From positions 124,001 to 188,000 of the forward strand of contig PUQB01000070.1 of assembly GCA_003024785.1 (NCBI GenBank): 64,000 bases of DNA, written 5' to 3'. Below are positions 37,580 to 50,500 of this stretch, in pieces; position 1 is the stretch's first letter, and each line of letters begins with the position of its first letter. The translations under genes and the position numbers were made by a program. The notes below the pieces were generated by a model that was not told the DNA's origin, did not search any database, and saw only the letters and a program-made list of their open reading frames with translations. The stretch comes from Selaginella tamariscina (taxonomy: Eukaryota; Streptophyta; Lycopodiopsida; Selaginellales; Selaginellaceae).

Positions 37580-37834
37580 AATATACATACACATACATTA
37601 TACATATAGCATGTATTGTATGATTCTATGAGTATATCTCATATACTTCATAACATATCAACAGGCTGAAGTTAGTCCACCATCAGAATCAGATGTTACC
37701 ACCAATGTCTTGAAACGAGGCGATTATTTCGGTATACACACACGTATGTGTGTGTTAACTGACTGTTCTTGGCAGTTTGTCCTGATAATCTCCAGGAGCT
37801 TCACAAGGCTGTGAATGAGGTTACTCTCTCTTCT

Positions 37835-37874
<40 letters not shown>

Positions 37875-38010
37875 GCACACACACGCTTATAATCTATTAG
37901 AAATTGCTTAATTATGTTTAATTCATATAAACTAATTTTTTGATTGATGTATTCTTTAATTAAAGCTATAATTAAACTATTACACACACACATGTATGTC
38001 TTGACGTTCA
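37580..38010 (+). pseudogene. Inverted copy of two acyl-CoA thioesterase exons
   Basis: Reverse-complement duplicate of 28,050-28,455. Exon 37,665-37,731 reads AEVSPPSESDVTTNVLKRGD then YFG behind a good acceptor (caacag), and exon 37,776-37,819 reads CPDNLQELHKAVNE. No other thioesterase exons flank them, so it is a fragment, about 0.4 kb downstream of the SBDS stop and on the same strand. Its acceptor is better preserved than in the 28-kb copy, so it was copied before that site decayed or from a third locus. SBDS read-through could splice into it. Confidence 0.75.
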
Positions 38011-41000
38011 AAGTTTTTTTTTTATGTATATGTTATACGCACATTTTTTGTTTAAAGATACTATATTATAAACTATATAAATATATAGTTTTATACGGTG
38101 GAGCATTTAAACAAAACACAATATATATATATATCTTATTGTTAACCACTAACCAATATTTCTTAAATGTAATTATTTGATCTATTATATTAAGTCTTAA
38201 CTCCTTAAGCATAATATTATTAAAATATTTAATTAGTTAATTGGAGTATAAATTTAGCTGTTAAATATAGTATTTTATAATTAATATTTTTTAAATAAAA
38301 TTTAAGGAGTCTATGTCAAATATTATGTTAAGTTATTGAATATTTTTAGGGTATATATAAAATAATGTATCAATGTATGTCCTGTATTTTAATATTAATT
38401 ATATAAATATTAATTTTATTAATTTGATCTGTTAAGTTCAAAGTTGTTAGAAATTTTGGTGTTACCTTATTTAGTATATACTATATTGTATCATCAGTAT
38501 TCGTTTTTCAAAGTATAAAATTCTATTAACATATTTTAAAGTATTATAATTAACATTTCTTAAATGACTTTAAATTAGGATATATTTTTGAAATATAATA
38601 TATTTTATACTTTCCTTTTTTAATTTATATATGAAACATAAAACATATGGATTATTCATAATAATAATAATAAAAGATTTCGATTGTCTATTATGGTTAA
38701 TGCTTGTTATAATTTCTTTTGTTATAAAATAAAATAATTAAGAGTTTAGAAATTCTTTCTTATAACAAATTTTTTAATGATAAAATTAAGTGATTTTTAA
38801 AAACTTTTTATTTATGTAAGTTGGACATCTTAAAAAAATATGTAATATATAATCATTCATTTTTTAATACATTAGTAAAAATTCAATTTATATATGTAAT
38901 AAGTAGAGCTTGTGTGTATCATAATAATAATTTTCCTATCATATAAATTTAAATATCTATTTATTTATTAAGTTAATAATTTATGTAAATCTATATTAAT
39001 TCTGGTTTACTTTAATAATATTAAAAATAGGTAATTTAAAGGTATGGAATTTTTGTGATTAATTTATAATCAATGTATTAATAAAATCATTTGTATTTGG
39101 ATTTTAAACATTGTAAATTCCAAAACAAAGTTGAATTACTAAATAAAATAAATTTTAAATTTAAATTAAATTTTAAATCTATTGTATTAAGTTTAATGAG
39201 TAATTTTGATATGAATAATTATTTTAATTTATTTTTTTATATTTATTAATATCTTCTTCCTCATCGAAATTTTCTTTTTTAAATGATTAATATAATGCCT
39301 TGGTATAATAAAATATATTTTGATCATATTAAAAATTAAATGTGAACTAGATTATTTTAAATTTATTATAATAAGTCAATAAGTAAATTTGATATGAATA
39401 ATTATTTTGATTTATATCTAATATTTATTAATACAACCCAATACATTTTCAAAGATCAAGATCTTGAATGATTAATATAATGCTTTGAATTACATAAAGT
39501 TTATTTACTAGATTAGTTTAAATTTTTAATTTATTATAATAAATCTAATGAGTAATTTTAATATGAATATTATTTTGATTTATTTTTTAATATCTTATTA
39601 ATACAACCTAATACATTTTTGATGATTAAAATCTTCTTTACTAAATGATTAATATAATGCTTTAGTTAAAATTTTATTATTTATTTTATATAATTATTTA
39701 TTTTAATTTGCATTTCACAACATAGTTAATATAAGAAGGCGTTTTAAATATTTTTAATACCTTTTTTATGATTATAATGCTATGATTAGAACTTTATTAT
39801 TCATCCAATAAATACATATTAAATAACATAGCTGTAAAATTATCTTTCTTTTTGATTCGTTGATTATACTTAATAAATTCAGACTTTAAATATGTTACCT
39901 ATAATATTTTATAATTAATATAAAATAAAATGATTGAGATTTTATTTGTTTTAAATTTTGCTTAAGAACTAATAATTATAAGAAAATTTATCTTAAATTT
40001 TTATGTAGAAAATGATAATAGTCAAAATAAATAAAAAATTAAAAATATTAACAATTCCTTATGTATTAGGTAAAAAGATTTCTATTATGTAATATATGAA
40101 AATAATAAATTATTAATAATTTTATAATAATAACATAAACATAATTGGACATGTTTTAATTAAATGGTTTAGATTTTATAATTTTCATTTTTAAAAAAAA
40201 AACATAAATATAAATATTTTATATTTAAGATAAAGGACCCAATGATAAATGTTAAATTTACTTAAACAGATGATATGGCATATGCCCATCAATGGATATT
40301 ATTTATATGTTTAATTTAATATAGATTATTATCATTCTTTTATGTTATTTTTAATTAGATTTAAGCCATTTAATTAAAACTTATCTCTATCATATTACAT
40401 TCATGCCTTGTAAACATAAGATTTTCTTAAGTGAAATTTGAAATTAAAAACTTAATCATAATCTATGTATACTTTTAAATAATACAATAGAAATAATAGA
40501 CATGTACTATTTTATATATAGTATTTAAATAACATATCAAAATTGTTTCATGTAAAATAATGTTATTTAATAGTGTGTGTCAAGACACATTACCATGTTA
40601 AGTTGCCTCAAACGATAAGAGTTAAATATGGATGTGCCTTATTTAAAAATAGAATGTGTATATGTAAAATTAAAATATATTATCAATATGCAATATTTTA
40701 CTTGGATACAATGTAGTATATCTCAAATTATATTATAAACATATATATTAAAACTAAACATATTAATTTTATAATATAATATAAAAAAGTAAAATATAAG
40801 TTTGAACAGAAACTGTAATGGCCACGTGTATGGGCTGCATGCACACGTATTATTACCAGCACACTGATGGTAATTTGAACCAATCTCTTGTATATAATCT
40901 AGAATTTTGATTAATTATGATATACACATTTCTATATTCCAACAAGTTTACATATAACCTACAAATATATATGTACCACATGTCTTCACAATAGGCGTTC

Positions 41001-41470
41001 ATATGTTATATACAGATGTGTATATTTTATTCTGTTATTAATCTATTAAACTCCTCTGCTTAAGTGTTTATATAATACACATCAGCGTCCATATGTGTCT
41101 ATATATGTACATATAAACACTCTCTCTGCTGCAACCAAGTTCGTACGCAAGCCGAGTTTATGTAAATATTAGACTGGAATTATTAAATTTAATCTAATAT
41201 CTAAATAACTTTAAAACATGATGTGAATGAAATATCTTATATAATTAAAAGTGACTTGCGAATGTAGTCAACCTAGAAACAGTTTAATAAAATGAACATT
41301 ATTAGTTTAATGCATTAACTATCTATAAGTTAAATAACTTAATATTTAAGTATATTTAGTATAAACGTATAAGATATTTATTAACTTTGGTTAATGTTAT
41401 TTAGTTTTATTTTTAGTATTAAGCTGATCTCACATTTAAAACGTTATTGTGTTTGAGATTTACAGAATTT
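38011..41470. other. Very AT-rich gene desert
   Basis: No open frame of note and no coding-like composition. It contains a three-copy AT-rich tandem array near 39.2-39.7 kb; otherwise I see only AT drift. Confidence 0.6.
39166..39670. repeat. Three tandem copies of an AT-rich ~180-bp unit
   Basis: Each copy runs 'gagtaattttgatatgaata' to 'aaatgattaatataatgctt'. The final phrase 'gattaatataatgc' occurs near 39,284, 39,470 and 39,645. Confidence 0.8.
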
Positions 41471-41472
41471 TT

Positions 41473-42738
41473 CCTTGAACATATGATGAACTATTCTTGG
41501 ATATACGATGAATAAATTTGCAGGTTACAAATAGTAATAATTAATAATTAAATTAATTTAAATTAATAAGAACCTAAATTTATATTAGCTTATAAAACTA
41601 ATATTATTCAAAACTATCCGTTAGTCAAGAAAAGTTCCCATTGTAATTAACGAGTTCCAAACTACACTGCATACATATTTCGCGTGTATATATAAATATT
41701 ATATAATGTATGATCAATAGAATACATATACACATGTATATGTGTATCTACAGTTTGTTAAACTGAAACGAGGTTATGATTTAGATATGTGAAAGTCTTA
41801 AATACGTTGTGTGTGTATAAACTTTGTTAAAAAAATAGTAATTATAATATACTAATAATATAATTTTGAGGTATCTATATACATATTAACAATTTGTGTA
41901 TATATATAAATCAATTTACAGATTTACCTACAAATGGATGAACTTTGAAGTTCTTAGAATATATCCATGCCATATACGTTTAATGTTAAGCTACATGCCG
42001 AATGGGTGGTTGAGATGAACCAATCAGGGACGGATGAGATGTAGACTTAGCTGCTGGGCTGGGTGATTAGGGTTGAGTAGTTCCCAAAGATATGGTAGCA
42101 GAGAGCATTAAACGGGCAGAGGAGAAGAGGAGGCGCCATGGGAGGAGATAGCAGGCGATCGTGCATAAGCAAGCTCGGTAGCAGAATGAAACTTGTGAAA
42201 CTCTATATAGGTTGCATACCAACTTGTGCTCGTTAAATAAAACATAATAATAACAAGCTTGTAGAAAGAAAATGAACCCCTCTCTCTATATATATATCAT
42301 TTGCAAAAGTTGTTATACGCCCCACATATGCTTGAGTATCATAGGGATAAAGCAACTGAGATGAATTATTCATATATACCTAAGGAGATCACTTGTACAT
42401 AGTATCATCATGTATAGTGTAAAATAAACAACCTTGTACATATATACATAAGAAAATTACACACACACACACACAGATATATATGTATGTATGTATGTCG
42501 TGTGTTGAGGCAGCCACACACCTTGAACATATGATGAACTATTCTTGGATATACGAATAGCTTATAAAACTAATATTATTCAAAACTATCAGTTAGTCAA
42601 GAAAAGTTCCCATTGGAATTAACATCCATTTCGAGTTCCACACTATATACATATTTCGTGTGTGTGTGTATATATATTTATATATATTATATAATTTAGA
42701 ATTAATAGTATACATATATATGTGTATCTACAGTTCGT
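41473..42738. repeat. Direct repeat pair: 41,473-41,760 and 42,522-42,738
   Basis: Both begin 'ccttgaacatatgatgaact' and share 'cttataaaactaatattatt', 'gttagtcaagaaaagttccc' and end near 'tatgtgtatctacagtt'. The second lacks about 70 bases. Between them, 41,990-42,230 is a GC-richer stretch without a recognisable gene. Confidence 0.88.
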
Positions 42739-42739
42739 T

Positions 42740-45120
42740 GCTCTTTATTAAGTGTTTGTAATGTTAAAGCAATAGAATATTACTAATATATTTTAGTTTT
42801 TTCTTAAACAGTTGCTTTATGTGATTAAATTATTTACAGACTAAAACTTTTCATTACATATTCTTAATTTTATAGAATTCTCCGTTACGGACTAAATGAT
42901 TTTCTACCTTTCAATAATACATTATGTTGTAATCTCATTAAAAGATTTCCATAATTATAAGAAAAATGTTTGTCTTATCACTCATATCTGGATCTGAACA
43001 TTTTAATATTCTTATAGTGAATACAAAGCAATGACCACTTAAAGAAAATCTCAATCACATTTAAGAAAAATTGCTTAAGAAAATATTACAAAGTTAAGGA
43101 CAAAGTTTAAGGTTTATTAATTAAGACTTAAAAAAACCAATTTTCACCACCTTTAACTTAACTTAACACAAATAAGTTAAAGGTTAATGGTGCATTTGAT
43201 TTGTATCAACTCAAGGATTTTAAATTTATATTAACCCGTGTTAAGAGTAATGATTTGCATAAATACTTACAATTAAAATATTAAGGGTAATGAATTGGAA
43301 TATTACCCTTAATATAATGTATTTTTATATCTACATTTAAGTTAGCATTATTAACTTAATTATTTTTAATGAATTTAACATATTTATATTTAATTTGTCA
43401 AGTTATAATAAATATTTTTAAATATTTTTTAGTTACAATAAACATTTATTTTTAACTTGTAATAAATATTTTTAATTATTTTAAAATATATTTTTAATAT
43501 TCATGATCTAAATAATATGTGCATCCTTAATTTTTTTATTAACATTTAAAGTGATTAAAGTGTGTGCTATAGAAATTAAAGCAGAAATTAAGGCAAAATC
43601 AAAATATACTAAGAATAATGAGAATACTTCAAAAAATTTCATTTGTATTATTTTTTTAATATAATAAATAAAAATATAGAAATATATTTTTTACATTTAA
43701 AAATACACATTACTCATGAAAAATATAATTTTTATTTTATTCTAAAAAGGTTGTAAAAAAGGTGGCCTAGTTCGTGGTTGTTAAGGATGGGTAAGAATCC
43801 CCATTCTTTATAATTTTACATTATTTTCTTAAAATAAGTTAAGTTAAGGAGTGTTTGCTACTTAACATTTAAACTCTTAAAAAAACTCTTAAGTAAGTAG
43901 TTTAAGCTAAGGACCGAGGTAAATTCAATGCCCTTAACAGTATAACCTTACTCAACTTAAGTCCACTTAATTAAGTTAAGGGTAAGTTAAGGGTGGTGCG
44001 AAACGACCGAAGTCGTGAGTGTTTATGTAATTAAGCTTCTTGGTTGTAATTATGAACAGTAGAGCGAGTGCACGTGTCAGTTAGTATTCTCCAATATGGA
44101 ACCAAAGTCCAAAGCGAAACTGAAGACAAATAGATAGGCCACACACACAAAACAGCAAGCATATACACGCACATGGGCACAAGCACTCATGTACACACAA
44201 CGCACACGCACAAGGTGTTTTTCATTTTGGGTTGTTGTTTAAACGACACGTGTACGTGTGAGAGAGAATTATGGATTTAAATTGAAAAGCTACGTGGATG
44301 TTCACGCAAAATCAAGGGATAATTGATTGTCATTATAATATACACAAGTTTAAGTATATACTTATCTAATCCCATATTAACTTATATAGAAGTCCACAAT
44401 TTATTTAATTTATTTATATAGTTGAATTAAACCCACATATATATATATATATATATATATAAGTGTATACTAAAATAACTTAATATATAAATCTTTAACT
44501 ATTCAATTTTACTTAGTTTAACTTTATTTACATTTGATTTGTTCTTGATAATTCTTTACATTTAAGCATATTGCATTACATCATAAGTTTCCACGTGAAA
44601 GAACATGTCACACACACACACATGCACGCACGCACGCACGCACGCACAATTCTCATTTCCCGCCTATATATACTAAACAGTTTAATTTAAAAATATATAC
44701 ATCAAGACGAATTCAAGATGTTTATATTGCTCACTGTGTGCGTGTGTTATTACGATTCTTTACTAAATAATTAGACATGTATGTACATATAAATATTTAC
44801 AGGTAAAGTGAAACGCTCGTAAATGAGATTACATGAATGTTGTAACTAAAATGGGAATCTCTGTAGCCTCATTTTCTTAATAATTAATAATTTTAATTAT
44901 TTAATTAGTTTTTTTAATTATAAAGAAATGATTTTTAAATAATACATGTTTAAAAAAAGAATATTATTTAAAATATATATTTAAAATATTAATAATTAAT
45001 ACATAAGTATTAATAAAAAAATTTATATTTTTATTTCATGTATCATTCCCATTTTAATTACAACGTTCATTTACTTAACCTATAGTTTAATCACTGTAGC
45101 TTTATCTGCGGATCACTGAC
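42740..45120. other. AT-rich, no gene; possible TIR element inside
   Basis: At 43,146-44,000 the ends read 'caccacctttaacttaactt' and '...gttaagggtaagttaagggtggtg', which are inverse of each other over about 20 bases, and the interior repeats 'ttaagttaa' several times; a MITE of about 850 bp is possible. 44,460-44,750 is repeated at 46,607-47,070. (TA)n at 44,438-44,461 and (GCAC)n at 44,624-44,647. Confidence 0.45.
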
Positions 45121-45129
45121 AATATTATG

Positions 45130-45505
45130 ACACGACCATGTTGAGGATTTATACCATGTAAAACCACGAAACAAGTGAACCTGTGAAACGATTTGATATT
45201 AACAAGACATACATGTGTGTGTAATAGTTTAATTATTGTTGTGGCAAGACCAAAAAATACATCAATTAAAAAATTAGTTTATATGAATTAAACATAATTA
45301 ACTAATTTATAATAGATTATAAGTGTGTGTGTGTGAGAGAGAGAGAGAAAAGAGAGTATTAGTTTAAGGCGAACCGGGAGAAGGATTTTATATTGTCTGG
45401 AATGGACAGAATATGGGCTGTGTTTGTGTTTGTGTATAGAAATACAGTATATGATGTTGCAAATATACATACACATACATTATACATATAGCATGTATCC
45501 ATTTT
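45130..45505. repeat. Chimeric copy of acyl-CoA thioesterase intron and exon sequence
   Basis: 45,130-45,355 matches 27,985-28,250 in the same orientation (intron sequence). Immediately after, 45,365-45,500 matches 28,440-28,580 in the opposite orientation, and reads EPGEGFYIVWNG on the plus strand at about 45,372-45,410 with the donor changed from ggcag-gtaaat to ggacag-aatatg. The head-to-tail junction mixing both orientations repeats the pattern seen at 17.8-18.2 kb. Confidence 0.8.
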
Positions 45506-45509
45506 CATG

Positions 45510-47580
45510 CATCTACCCATTTTCAGTTACAATGTACATTTATGCATGGATGTTCAATGGAGGCATAATTATGACTAGCTTCTGCACTGGTGGGAGAAGA
45601 CTCCATTGTCATTAATGATATTGAAAATGGAGCAATGTGAGAGTTAAGAATCATTTATATTTTCCTTACTTAGTCAGACATTAAACATATAATTTCTAGG
45701 TTTTCATCATGCAATTACACATACCTTCAAAAGGCAAAGAGTTGGAGTCCTTATTTGTATATATACTTCGTATATAATAACGTTCTTGGATTTAACCTAG
45801 ACGTCACATATTTTTTCCAACGGTGTGTTCTCAATGACATTGAGGTTTATGTTTATTTCTTGCTAGCTGCACCTATACAATTAACAGGTATGTGATATGT
45901 TTAAGTAATTAGACTCCGTTGAACATGCATCTTTCGTTGACTTAAGTTCGGCAGGATTATAACTATTGGTCTTTATCTTTTCACGTTATTTATAACTTAG
46001 AGGCGGTTCACATGTGCCCTCACCCTCACGTGAGGGTGAAGGTGAGGGTGAGGGTCACACGTGACCTATTTACCCTCGTGTTATTAATTTAAATTTAATA
46101 AATTTTATTTTTAAAATAAAATAAATATAAATTAGAATTGTAAGCATCTCATTTATATATATATATTTTAATATAAAATAAAATAAATTAAAATCTTTAT
46201 TATTTATATTAATATATTTTAAAATCTTTATTTAAATCTATTATAATGAGACACGTGACAAGAAAAAGCATATTCTCACCCTCACAGGGTGAGGGAATTT
46301 AATTAAATCTAAGCTGATTTAGAATCTTGCCCTTGAGACCCCACGAGGGTGAGGGTAAAATAGCACATGTGACCTCCCGAGGGTAAAAAGATTCTTGAGG
46401 GTGAGGGCACATGTGAACCGCCTCTTAGCTCGGCATTTTTAATATATTTGTAATGCATTATATTCTCATTTTCTGGAATATTTAAGGATACTCTATTCAA
46501 GCATATTCTAAAATAAGCCCCGATATTCTGCAATTGGAAGTGGGTTGTTGTAATGAATTCTTTATGTATATCGTATTGTTTTCGTATATGTTTATTGCAT
46601 GTATATAAGTGTATACTAAAAATAACTTAAATATACAAATTCTTTAAAAAAACTTATGATTAATTAAAATTAAAATGTGTAAATGTGTAATCTTAATTAC
46701 AAAAGAAATTGTTGTACCAATGTCAGCATTTTGAAGCCATGTACAAGTTTTAAAAGGTGTATACTAAAAAGAATTGCAACTGTACATTTTATAAATTTCA
46801 AATTTTGTGTGTATATATACATCTGTATAAGCACTTCGTGTTGGGATCTCTCTCAATCATACACACACACACACAGTTTTTCTAGGTGATCACGGGGTTG
46901 TTGTAGATTATATAAAGTCATAATATTATAATATGATGGATTACTACAGCCACATGAAAGAAACAGAATACATATATATATTAAACAGTTTAATTTAAAA
47001 ATATATCATCATGAAAGAATTCAAGATGTTTATATTGCAGTATGAACTCACACTGTGTGTGTGTGTTAATATATAAATGTAATCTTGTCAATTTATTTTA
47101 ATTTACTACAAAAAAGAAGCACATGTTTAAATTATGTTTAACTCAACTGAATGTACACTTCTTTTCGAATAAATAAGAATAGATAAGCACACATTACACA
47201 TCTAGGTGTACCTTTGTCTTCCTGAGCGTACCACGCCTTTCCTTTCTAATAAATCACTTGCTAGTCAATTAACAAAGTTATAAAACTTTTACATGTGTAT
47301 ATAAAATACACATGTATAATATACGATAACACATAATATACAACATATCCTTACACATCCATACAATATGCACATGCCTAGTCGCACAGTCACTATAACC
47401 TTCAGAACTATTTATTTACAAACAAAAAATCTACATCTGGGTGTATATGTGAAATTACATGTTCATCATGGTTCGTATATGCACTTATCCAATACTCTAC
47501 ACAATTGCAAAGTACTTATATCCTTGCGTGAGTGCGCGCGTGTGTGTACAACATTATGCATTATCATTAACACATACCTT
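45510..47580. other. No gene; MITE and duplicated scraps
   Basis: Holds the TTA-flanked MITE at 46,000 and a diverged copy (46,607-47,070) of 44,460-44,750 ('gtgtatactaaaa', 'ttcaagatgtttatattgc'). The rest shows no coding features. Confidence 0.55.
46000..46424. mobile_element. PIF/Harbinger-type (Tourist-like) MITE with TTA target duplication
   Basis: The left end gaggcggttcacatgtgccc continues with TCACCCTCA and the right end is its exact complement, ending gggcacatgtgaaccgcctc at 46,424; TIRs are about 29 bp. TTA is present on both sides (45,997-45,999 and 46,425-46,427), the TWA-type target duplication of PIF/Harbinger elements. Inside both ends are clusters of ACCCTC/GAGGGT units and E-box-like CACGTG or CACATG. 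The centre is AT-rich, without a transposase. Intact ends and TSD imply fairly recent insertion. Confidence 0.93.
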
Positions 47581-50500
47581 TTAATTATCGACAGCAACAA
47601 CCATTGGAGATCTGGGTGTTGGGCTATGCCATCCTCTATTCCTCTTAAAAGAATCGCTCCTCTTTTGTGGAAAAGATTCTGAAGCCGCAGCAAGTGAGCT
47701 CAAGAATGTAAGTACTTCGTCAGAAGAATTCAAACAATATCGTGCTAATGAACGCTTCATAGTCCCCACAGCACAAGAGAAATAATTTTCACCTGTATCA
47801 AATCACCATATATATGAGATTGTATTCAAATTATTCAATCAAATAGTATTAATCACTAAAGCTTTCTAAACTAAAACTATATATTAAAATAAAAGAAAGA
47901 ACTATTAACTTCAACAGCTCTAAAACTTTATATAATTATAAACATACCCTTGAGATCAAGCACTGACGAGCCTTCCCATCTACCAGCGTCTTCAATCAGC
48001 TGCTCATCATCAATCTTGCGCACCACCTAAATAACACATGTACTTTTCTTCTAATATTGAGATAAGTTATACGCATAGATATATACATGTACATGCATAC
48101 ACATTTATTTACACATAGCGTATCGTTTCTTTACTCTGTCAGGAGACATTGGAGGATAAGATTTGAGCCTTGATCCACCTAATTTGCCAGATCCCTTGGA
48201 ACCTAGTCTCTTGTCTAGACCTTTGCACTTGAATTTCCGCTCTCTAAACATGGGAGCTCTGGCTCAAAGAATGTGTATATATCTTCATCCTGCAAGGTTA
48301 TTGTTATTGAAATCAACATATTGCATATGTAAATCATAGATACAGAGATACATGCTTATAAAGATATACTTAAATAAGTATAATCGTGATGGTTAACTGT
48401 TACGGGTTAGAACATATAATACGTACAAGAGATACACAATAACACACGCATACACACACAGCATACGTACCTTGCTCAAGAAATGACCAATACACATAAC
48501 GAAATCAATAGGAGTAACCATGTGCTTGCTATGTACAATCTCCCCAAATCCGATCAATTGCAGAGCCCTATAAAAACAATTATTAAAACACAAATAAAAA
48601 CACATGTACATATCTCTATCTCATGTGTTGTGTGTGTGTGTGTGTGTGTGCACGCGTGCGCACCTTTGAGACTCCAACAGGGCGGACTTCTACAGACCTC
48701 CCACCTTGAACAACATCCACAGCTGCATTGGAAATCGGTCCTGTCCAAAGATGCTGTAGCATATCCCGTGCTTGTACTCTCCCAAATTCCACATCTGTAA
48801 TTTATATGATATATAGATATGCGCATATATAAAACATTAAAGACTCACTCTCACTCGCTCTCTCACACACAAATACATACCTGCATACTTGTAATTCCAC
48901 ACCAATGAAGTTTCACGGGCTTCCACAAACGAGCGAGGCGTTCTCTCACAGAAATAATCAAATACCAACTGTAAAATGCAACAAAGGTTGGTTTGTAATC
49001 TTGATAAATTAAATAAATAATAACTATAAGTAACTACCTGTACACTCTCTACCCAATCCATGTTTAGGTGCTCAGGCATGGTTGTCATCCACTCTCCTTG
49101 TGTGTGACGAAGGAACATTCCATTCTCTGCTGCCAACCACATATCAAACTCTCCAAATGCCTGATTAATAAAAATCATACACCGATCAGTAAGGTGGCGG
49201 CATATAAAATGCCACACATATACATTATGCGAAGCATGCACAGGGATATATTAAATATTATCATCTATAATCTCCCCAGACATATATACCTCATCCAATA
49301 CAGCACGTTCACTCCCACTAAGAATGACTATAGTGGTTCTTGGATCACTGCAAAGAACATTGAACACTTCTTTCAAGTTTGGATGTAGGCGAATCTTCAT
49401 TCTCTAATCTGGTCAGGAGCTCTTCCACGTGGAGCTTCCACTGGTGCAGTTAGTGCAGAATTGAAACCCTGTTAAGCAATGTGAGGAACTCGAGTTAAGA
49501 TTTAAATCTAACAAAAAGACTCGACAAAGACTGACCGGTGTAGTAAATTTCTTAGTGGTGTTTTTATTAAATTTTTTATAATAATGTTTGACATTGAAAA
49601 AGAATGTCATTATTACATTACGCATTAATAATAGTAAAACTAGTATAATATTACATTGTTATAATTAGTAATAATATTAACTAACCAGAATCATTAGCCG
49701 ATTCTTCGACTCGGCAAACTTAGTAACCGCTTTCTCTGATGGCAGTTGTGGAGGAATATGCAAAGTACGCAGCTCCGCCTCCAATATTGAGTCATTCAAT
49801 TCACTGCAGACGTGATCATTAATAACATTCGGGAGTTATATAACTATAATAGTATACTATATTATATAATCATTGGAAGAATATACATGTGTGTGTTATA
49901 TATGTCTATGTATATACATCTCACACACACACACACACACACACACAGATATATATATATACCTGGTGAATGTCTCCGCCCAGACCTGAGCACTATGAGT
50001 TGTAACGTGCATGAAGTTAAGTCTATGACGTTCTTCACGTTCTTCCTCGGGCATGTTAAGTGCTTCTCCAATAGCATTAGCGGTTTCAATAATGTTCCAT
50101 GGGTTTACCAGAATTGAGCCTGCACTAGTGATTGTGCAGCACCTGCGAACTGTTACATTTACAATATATTAGCACATTATCTTTTTTTGAACGGTTGTCG
50201 ATTCAATTGAATATAAACTATGTATGTTCTTGTACGAGAGACATCGAAGTGAAATACGTACCTCACTTAATACGAGAGCTCCCTTCTTTTCATTTTGACA
50301 GGCGACAAATTCGTAACTAACGAGGTTCATACCATCCCGTAAGGATGTTACAAGCAACACAATCTACAAGAAAAAACAGTAAATAATCAAATACAACTAT
50401 CAAAATCATATCCCAGTATAATTTATTACGTGCGTGTGCGTGTGTGTAAACTTAAGTACCAGTAATGGCGTACAAAGCACAGAGCTCAAGAAATTTCATC

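Noticed and set aside
41990..42240. GC-richer patch that might be a gene or ncRNA
   Set aside because: No open frame, no tRNA or snRNA landmarks that I could see; left as undefined.
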